Of a stretch of DNA of 15,049 bases, positions 13,310 through 15,049 are shown piece by piece; within the stretch, counting starts at the first letter, position 1; every line of letters starts with the position of its first letter. Under the pieces are notes generated by a model, which was not told the origin of the DNA, ran no database searches, and worked only from the letters and a program-made list of their open reading frames with translations. Made by a program: the position numbers and the translations under genes. Origin of the DNA: DASWUD01 sp036401755 (GTDB lineage: Bacteria; Pseudomonadota; Gammaproteobacteria; Thiohalomonadales; Thiohalomonadaceae); the NCBI GenBank assembly GCA_036401755.1, contig DASWUD010000251.1, positions 1 through 15,049 on the forward strand, written 5' to 3'.

Positions 13310-13702
13310 ATGAAGTTTACGATTCAGGTTAATGAAGGGCCCTATCAGCACCAGGCGTCTGATAGCGCGTATCAGTTCACCAAGGCTGCGCTGGAGAAGG
13401 GACACGAGATTTTCCGTGTCTTCTTCTACCACGACGGTGTTAACAACGCGACTCGTCTGACCACGCCTCCGCAGGACGACCGCAACGTGGTCAACCGCTG
13501 GAGCGAACTTGCTGCCAAGCACAACATTGATCTCGTCGTATGCGTCGCCGCGGCCCAGCGCCGCGGCATCGCTGACGCTGACGAGGCCAAGCGTAACGGC
13601 AAAGACGCGAACAACATCGCCCCCGGTTTCCGTATCTCCGGTCTGGGGCAGTTGATCGAAGGCGGTATTCAGTCTGATCGACTCGTCGTTTTCGGCGATT
13701 GA
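13310..13702 (+). CDS. dsrE: Sulfurtransferase subunit DsrE
   Basis: 130 residues, identical in length to well-studied DsrE. The active cysteine is Cys78 in LVVCVAAAQRRG, the same position known to bind persulfide in Allochromatium vinosum DsrE. DsrE, DsrF and DsrH form an alpha2-beta2-gamma2 hexamer in the cytoplasm that accepts sulfur (from TusA-type donors) and passes it to DsrC. The fold is that of TusD/DsrE proteins. The ATG has GAGAAGG about 7 nt upstream. The gene belongs to the oxidative dsr set and is absent from most sulfate reducers, which fixes the direction of the pathway. The next gene, dsrF, begins 17 nt later. Confidence 0.96.
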   Translation: MKFTIQVNEGPYQHQASDSAYQFTKAALEKGHEIFRVFFYHDGVNNATRLTTPPQDDRNVVNRWSELAAKHNIDLVVCVAAAQRRGIADADEAKRNGKDANNIAPGFRISGLGQLIEGGIQSDRLVVFGD

Positions 13703-13719
13703 TTCAGGGGAGTCAAACA

Positions 13720-14106
13720 ATGAGTGATGAGATGATGGAAGGCGGCGAGATCAAGAAGTTCGCCTACGTGAACCGTAAGGCTCCGTACGGCACGATCTAC
13801 GCCCTGGAATCCCTGGAAGTAGTTCTGATCGGTGCGGCGTTCGAACAGGACGTGAGCCTGATCTTCATGGATGACGGTGTGTTCCAGATCAAGAAGGGTC
13901 AGGATACTGCCGGTATCGAGATGAAGAACTTCTCCCCCACCTATCGTGCTCTGGAAATGTACGACGTCGAAAAGTTGTACGTTGCCAAAGAGTCGCTGGA
14001 AGAACGCGGCCTCACCGAAGACGACCTGCTGGTCGACGTGACGGTGATGTCAGCCGCTGAAATCGCCGACTTGATGGAAGAGCAGGACGTTATCCTGTCC
14101 TTTTAA
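13720..14106 (+). CDS. dsrF: DsrEFH complex subunit DsrF
   Basis: 128 residues, DsrE-like fold of the TusC/DsrF group (FAYVNRKAPYGTIYALESLEVVLIGAAFEQDVSLIF). No cysteine is present, so it cannot itself carry persulfide and probably has a structural role in the DsrEFH hexamer. The start is the ATG at 13720 with GGGGAG about 7 nt upstream; the TTG at 13699 that overlaps the end of dsrE has no comparable site. The C-terminus LMEEQDVILSF resembles other DsrF/TusC. Followed by dsrH after 15 nt. Confidence 0.95.
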   Translation: MSDEMMEGGEIKKFAYVNRKAPYGTIYALESLEVVLIGAAFEQDVSLIFMDDGVFQIKKGQDTAGIEMKNFSPTYRALEMYDVEKLYVAKESLEERGLTEDDLLVDVTVMSAAEIADLMEEQDVILSF

Positions 14107-14121
14107 TCGGGAGAATCAGGC

Positions 14122-14421
14122 ATGCTGCACACGGTTAACAAATCACCTTTCGAAAAAAATAGCCTCGTTACCTGCCTGGCACACGCCAAGAGCGGCAGCG
14201 CGGTGCTCCTCATCGAGGATGGCGTTTACGGCGCCCTCAATGGAAGTGCCTACGCTGAGCAGGTGAAGAAGGCTATGAGCAACGTATCCATCTATGTCTT
14301 GGGTCCCGATCTGAAGGCCCGCGGCATTGCCGACAAGGTAATGGATGGTGTCAAGGTTGTTGATTACGCCGGTTTTGTCGATCTCGCTTGCGAGCACGAC
14401 AAGGTTCAATCCTGGCTGTAA
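14122..14421 (+). CDS. dsrH: DsrEFH complex subunit DsrH
   Basis: 99 residues, TusB/DsrH family (MLHTVNKSPFEKNSLVTCLA start, then SAVLLIEDGVYGAL). Cys18 lies close to the conserved Cys (residue 20 in A. vinosum DsrH) that is accessory to DsrE Cys78 in sulfur handling; a second cysteine is near the C-terminus (LACEHD). Third component of the hexameric sulfurtransferase. The ATG has GGGAG 8 nt upstream. A 37-nt gap separates it from dsrC. Confidence 0.95.
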   Translation: MLHTVNKSPFEKNSLVTCLAHAKSGSAVLLIEDGVYGALNGSAYAEQVKKAMSNVSIYVLGPDLKARGIADKVMDGVKVVDYAGFVDLACEHDKVQSWL

Positions 14422-14458
14422 TCCGCCTGCCAACCCAAGCAACAGGAGAAAATCTGAG

Positions 14459-14794
14459 ATGGCAACCATTGAAGTAAATGGCAAGGTCTGTGAAGTCGAC
14501 GAAGAAGGCTACCTGACCAACCTGAACGACTGGAACGAAGACATCGCTGCTGTTCTCGCCAAGGGCGAAGGCGTCGAAATGACCGAGAGCCATTGGGAAG
14601 TGATCCACTTCCTGCGCGAGTACTACAACGAGTACCAGATCGCTCCGGCGGTCCGCGTTCTGACCAAGGCTATCGGTAAGAAGCTCGGCCCCGAGAAGGG
14701 CAACAGCAAGTACCTGTACGAACTGTTCCCCTACGGTCCCGCCAAGCAGGCGTGTAAGATCGCCGGCCTGCCGAAGCCGACCGGCTGTATCTAA
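14459..14794 (+). CDS. dsrC: DsrC, sulfur-carrier protein with both redox cysteines
   Basis: 111 residues. The C-terminal arm PAKQACKIAGLPKPTGCI carries Cys99 and the penultimate Cys110, ten residues apart, exactly as in functional DsrC. DsrC takes persulfide sulfur from DsrEFH, presents it to DsrAB, and is then thought to be recycled by the DsrMKJOP membrane complex. Family segments VNGKVCEVDEEGYLTNLNDW, EGVEMTESHW and YLYELFPYGP are present. The start is the ATG at 14459 with GGAG about 10 nt upstream; the frame is open further upstream but without a good site. Compare the Cys-free paralogue at 8399. A stable G-rich hairpin follows and could protect the dsrC message, consistent with DsrC usually being very abundant. 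Confidence 0.97.
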   Translation: MATIEVNGKVCEVDEEGYLTNLNDWNEDIAAVLAKGEGVEMTESHWEVIHFLREYYNEYQIAPAVRVLTKAIGKKLGPEKGNSKYLYELFPYGPAKQACKIAGLPKPTGCI

Positions 14795-14806
14795 GCCGTT
14801 GTGACT

Positions 14807-14826
14807 GGGGGGGGCTCGCCCTCCCC
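14807..14826 (+). other. G8 hairpin between dsrC and dsrM
   Basis: A run of eight G pairs with CCCTCCCC across a CTCG loop, an 8-bp stem with one G-U pair. It starts 12 nt after the dsrC stop. Only a weak T-rich stretch follows, so it may be a partial terminator or an RNA-stabilising 3' end that lets dsrC be expressed above dsrM. The homopolymer also makes this a plausible spot for sequencing error, although no gene depends on it. Confidence 0.6.
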
Positions 14827-14860
14827 CATTCTTGAATTCCGAGTCCCGGAGGGTCGATTA

Positions 14861-15049
14861 ATGTCAGTGCTTTTTGCACTCCTGTTTTATGTGGCAACGC
14901 TGTTGTTCGTTGCCGGACTGGCGCGCAAGATTGTTCAGTATGCAAAGACGCCTGCTCCCCTGAAGATTCCTACGACACCCGCCCCCACGACCCAGAGTGG
15001 CGTGGTGTTGCGCATGGCCCGCGAGGTCGTGCTGTTTGAAAGCCTATTC
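14861..15049 (+). CDS. dsrM: DsrM membrane cytochrome b subunit, 5' part only
   Basis: The first 63 residues are present; the rest lies beyond the window. The N-terminus MSVLFALLFYVATLLFVAGL forms the first transmembrane segment, followed by a basic stretch ARKIVQYAKTPAP and a Pro/Thr-rich linker, as in DsrM. Full-length DsrM is a NarI-like di-heme cytochrome b of the DsrMKJOP complex, which exchanges electrons between the quinone pool and DsrC. The ATG at 14861 has GGAGG 8 nt upstream. Position directly after dsrC matches the dsrABEFHCMK order of sulfur oxidisers. Heme ligands cannot be checked in this fragment. Confidence 0.9.
   Translation, partial: MSVLFALLFYVATLLFVAGLARKIVQYAKTPAPLKIPTTPAPTTQSGVVLRMAREVVLFESLF

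Overview
The window reads as chromosome of a sulfur-oxidising gammaproteobacterium. Two things support this. The tmk-holB-pilZ-tatD gene order is typical of Gammaproteobacteria. The right third is a reverse-type dissimilatory sulfite reductase cluster, dsrA-dsrB-dsrE-dsrF-dsrH-dsrC-dsrM, in which dsrEFH marks the oxidative (sulfur-oxidising) version of the pathway. Species cannot be named from the sequence alone. No rRNA, tRNA, insertion sequence, transposase or CRISPR array was seen.

Layout. 193-1254 (+) encodes a double cyclic-nucleotide-binding/rhodanese sensor-like protein. 1381-4224 (-) holds tmk, holB, pilZ and tatD, with a strong terminator between pilZ and tatD. 4295-4897 (-) and 5014-6069 (+) are divergent conserved genes of unknown function. 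6042-8302 (-) is a two-gene unit: an exported trypsin-like protease whose stop overlaps the start of an FHA-domain membrane protein.

8399-10372 (-) is a compact four-gene unit divergent from dsr. In transcription order it contains a 58-residue small protein that a 60-residue ORF cutoff would miss, a 235-residue helical protein, a Cas6/Cmx6-like RAMP protein lying far from any CRISPR, and a DsrC-family protein with no cysteine at all. A good sigma70-type promoter lies upstream of it and a UUCG-loop terminator closes it. This is the most unusual part of the window.

10373-10885 is an AT-rich regulatory region between that unit and dsrA, with near-perfect palindromes. From 10886 to the right edge runs the dsr operon. 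DsrAB is the siroheme/Fe-S sulfite reductase. DsrEFH passes persulfide sulfur to DsrC through DsrE Cys78. DsrC carries both C-terminal redox cysteines. DsrM, cut by the window edge, begins the membrane complex thought to exchange electrons with DsrC. Intercistronic hairpins follow dsrA and dsrC.

How they fit together: the dsr genes make the cytoplasmic sulfur-oxidation pathway. The divergent Cas6-like/Cys-less-DsrC unit shares its control region with dsrA, so a regulatory or RNA-related role linked to sulfur oxidation is a reasonable but unproven inference.
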